The position numbers and the translations under genes are program-made. Below, in pieces: positions 62,233-64,000 of a DNA stretch of 64,000 nucleotides; position 1 is the stretch's first letter; each line of letters begins with the position of its first letter. Source of the DNA: Providencia sp. R33 (GTDB taxonomy: Bacteria; Pseudomonadota; Gammaproteobacteria; Enterobacterales; Enterobacteriaceae). The notes below the pieces were generated by a model that was not told the DNA's origin, did no database searches, and saw nothing but the letters and a program-made list of their open reading frames with translations. The DNA lies in NCBI RefSeq assembly GCF_019343475.1, contig NZ_CP072453.1, positions 2,356,001-2,420,000 of the forward strand, written 5' to 3'.

Positions 62233-62425
62233 CCCTTTTTCCTTCTTTCAATGAGCACAACATCATATAAGTTAAATAATTATTGAGTAATTCTTAAACC
62301 ACACGTAAATTTGTCGCGTAATGCTATCAATAATAAGACAAAGGGACTTTACCTGTGAAGCTTGAGACTTTAAGCTCTGTTTTTCTTTGTCTTACTGACC
62401 CATTCTCTGTCTGAGGTACGAAACT

Positions 62426-63034
62426 GTGCTGGAACAACTCAATCTTGATCTATTTAACCTGATCAATGCCACACCAGAAACTGCAAGCGGAACGATTGCG
62501 ATAGCAAATGTGATTGCTAAACGCTTAGTGCTTATTTTCCCACTATTTACTGTCGCTTGTTGGTTTTGGGGTGCCCAGCCTAACATGACTCGCCAACGTG
62601 CTTTTGCCTGTAAAGCGGCGATAGCCATTGCGTTAGGGCTCACTATCTCATGGCTAATTGGCTATTTTGCGCCTCATGACCGCCCATTTGTGATGGGAGT
62701 CGGCACTAATTTCTCTGATCACGACGCAACGCCATCATTCCCAAGCAACCACGGCACTATTGTATTTACCTTTGCATTTGCTTTCTTATTCTGGTTACGA
62801 ACTTGGGTCGGCCTTGTGATGATGATCCCCGCAATTGTCATTGCGTGGTCACGTATTTACCTTGGTGTTCACTGGCCTTTAGATATGGCAGGTGCGTTTA
62901 TCCTTGCTATCGTTGCCTGTGGTTTAGCCCAAATTCTGTGGTCACTTGGCGTTAATAGAATCCAAGCACCAATCACCCAACTCTATCATTTAATCTTTGG
63001 TTCATTCATCCGCAAAGGTTGGTTCCAACCTTAA
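62426..63034 (+). CDS. ybjG: Undecaprenyl-diphosphatase YbjG (PAP2 family)
   Basis: The 202-residue inner-membrane protein has about five hydrophobic segments and the three PAP2 motifs: the first around PHDRPF, the second SFPSNHGT (catalytic His) and the third SRIYLGVHWPLD. It recycles undecaprenyl pyrophosphate to the lipid carrier used in wall synthesis. It matches E. coli YbjG (198 residues), including the terminal IRKGW. Confidence 0.95.
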   Translation: MLEQLNLDLFNLINATPETASGTIAIANVIAKRLVLIFPLFTVACWFWGAQPNMTRQRAFACKAAIAIALGLTISWLIGYFAPHDRPFVMGVGTNFSDHDATPSFPSNHGTIVFTFAFAFLFWLRTWVGLVMMIPAIVIAWSRIYLGVHWPLDMAGAFILAIVACGLAQILWSLGVNRIQAPITQLYHLIFGSFIRKGWFQP

Positions 63035-63046
63035 TCATTTATTTTT

Positions 63047-63080
63047 AAGTACTGGTGGTCATAAACACCAGTACTTTTTC
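63047..63080 (+). terminator. ybjG terminator
   Basis: Eleven-base perfect arms AAGTACTGGTG (63047-63057) and CACCAGTACTT (63066-63076) with a T run. Confidence 0.92.
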
Positions 63081-63886
63081 GTTTTTAAAAAATTGCGCCA
63101 AATCAAACTTTTCTTTTATTTTTTTATCGCCATATAAAATTAATTTTAAATTATCAAATTAATTAATAAACAACTATGTAACAAATATTTTGTTACCTTT
63201 TTTAATTATTTTTTTCGACGCAAAAAAAGTTCACTAAATACTATCTTAAAAACCAAAAATTAATTAATATGTGCCCCTAAGTTTAGCGTAAAACCGCCTA
63301 ACTAATCACTCACTAAACTATTATTTAAACATCAAATTAATGCATAAATATCAATGTATTAGCTTGATATTTTCATGTGTACAATGTAGCAGTATCGCAG
63401 TACAGCTCAATAATTAGATTAATATAGATTACAAATCAAACAACGTAAAAATATTCATTAATATAATAATATTTTTCTATCAGAATATTATTCTGCCCCT
63501 GTTTGTTTTAATGAATTGAATTTTTTAAACATAAAAAATATGACAATTAATAAACTTAAGTTAAATTTCATTAACAATTTTATAAAATCTGATGTTTCTA
63601 TTCAATCTCAGGGGATATTTCTCTTTTGAGATAATGATCACGGCATTTTGTTCTGGTAAAATATAAATTCACCCCCTCAAAAACCAGATTTAAAAAATAC
63701 TGATAAAATTACAAAACTGATTGAAAATGAATTTAGTATCGATTTTAGTTTTATTTCCAATCGGATTGTTACGTAAAAGAAAACTCTTGTTATTAAGTGA
63801 TTATTCGTACCAAAAGATTAAAACCCAGTAACGCCATTGGCCGTTACTTTAAATGAATTTTTTGACTTTTATTTTTGGAGACTATT
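63081..63886. other. Long AT-rich region upstream of sdaC
   Basis: About 800 bases, much poorer in G+C than coding DNA, without an ORF of note. It must contain the sdaC promoter and any leader. A hairpin lies at 63827-63848. Many A/T tracts suggest H-NS binding or bent DNA. No RNA gene was recognised. Confidence 0.5.
63827..63848 (+). promoter_or_regulatory. Hairpin in the sdaC leader
   Basis: Seven-base arms AGTAACG (63827-63833) and CGTTACT (63842-63848) are followed by TTAAATGAATTTTTTG, 38 bases before the sdaC start. It could be an attenuator-like element or a weak terminator; the evidence is structural only. Confidence 0.35.
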
Positions 63887-64000
63887 ATGGATACAACTAA
63901 AGTTGGTTCCATCGACAAAACAGCCTCGCAAACAGGAAATAGTAAAGCTTGGCGCAAAACTGACACAGTATGGATGCTGGGTTTATATGGCACAGCTATC
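63887..64000 (+). CDS. sdaC: Serine transporter SdaC, N-terminal fragment
   Basis: Only the first 38 codons lie in the window. The ATG at 63887 follows TTTTGGAGAC. The peptide MDTTKVGSIDKTASQTGN then reads SKAWRKTDTVWMLGLYGTAI, matching the start of E. coli SdaC (AWRKTDTMWMLGLYGTAIG) better than TdcC. SdaC is a serine/H+ symporter of the HAAAP family. Confidence 0.9.
   Translation, partial: MDTTKVGSIDKTASQTGNSKAWRKTDTVWMLGLYGTAI

Overview
The window is ordinary enterobacterial chromosome carrying a few accessory insertions. Gene content and order follow the Escherichia coli 15-20 min region: ybfE-fldA-fur-chiP; ycaO/focA-pflB-pflA; serS-rarA-lolA-ftsK-lrp-trxB; cydDC-aat-infA-clpA-clpS-cspD-macBA-ybjD-lysO; ybjT-artPIQM-rlmC. 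The DNA is AT-rich. It also carries a membrane-anchored bactofilin resembling Proteus CcmA and several synteny breaks relative to E. coli. Together these point to Morganellaceae, most likely Providencia; this assignment is an inference from sequence alone.

Layout. 1-241: tail of a type I secretion ATPase. 410-2101: ybfE, fldA, fur. 2622-4913: bactofilin and chitoporin chiP, convergent. 5447-8438: ansB and ycaO, divergent. 8504-13497: an inserted sugar-acid catabolic cluster (UxaA-family hydro-lyase, MFS transporter, DHDPS-family aldolase, divergent IclR regulator) that separates ycaO from focA. 13949-18087: focA, pflB, pflA for anaerobic pyruvate and formate metabolism. 18135-22077: small accessory genes (DUF2000 with a divergent Lrp-type regulator, a membrane protein, LysR and TSUP genes). 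22261-30458: serS, rarA, lolA, ftsK, lrp on the minus strand. 30995-42121: trxB, a DUF4153 membrane protein, cydDC, aat, infA, then clpA, clpS and cspD.

42202-48195 is an accessory block between cspD and macB, which are neighbours in E. coli. It holds an NCS1 permease-nitrilase-IclR-DUF1177 module and an orphan AT-rich gene. The orphan encodes a 473-residue protein with a papain-like Cys/His/(Asp/Glu) layout like that of secreted cysteine-protease effectors. This gene is the most interesting object in the window.

48250-58938: macBA, ybjD, lysO, ybjT and the arginine ABC transporter artPIQM. 59006-63034: rlmC, ybjN, ybjC, grxA, a possible 20-codon small ORF with its own terminator, yjbQ and ybjG. 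A long AT-rich gap then leads to the start of sdaC at the right edge.

Functionally the window combines anaerobic and redox physiology (focA-pflBA, cydDC, trxB, grxA, fldA, fur), chromosome segregation and repair (ftsK, rarA, ybjD), proteolysis and the N-end rule (aat, clpA, clpS), envelope functions (lolA, macAB, chiP, ybjG, bactofilin) and nutrient acquisition (ansB, artPIQM, lysO, sdaC). No tRNA, rRNA, CRISPR array, insertion sequence or prophage was seen.
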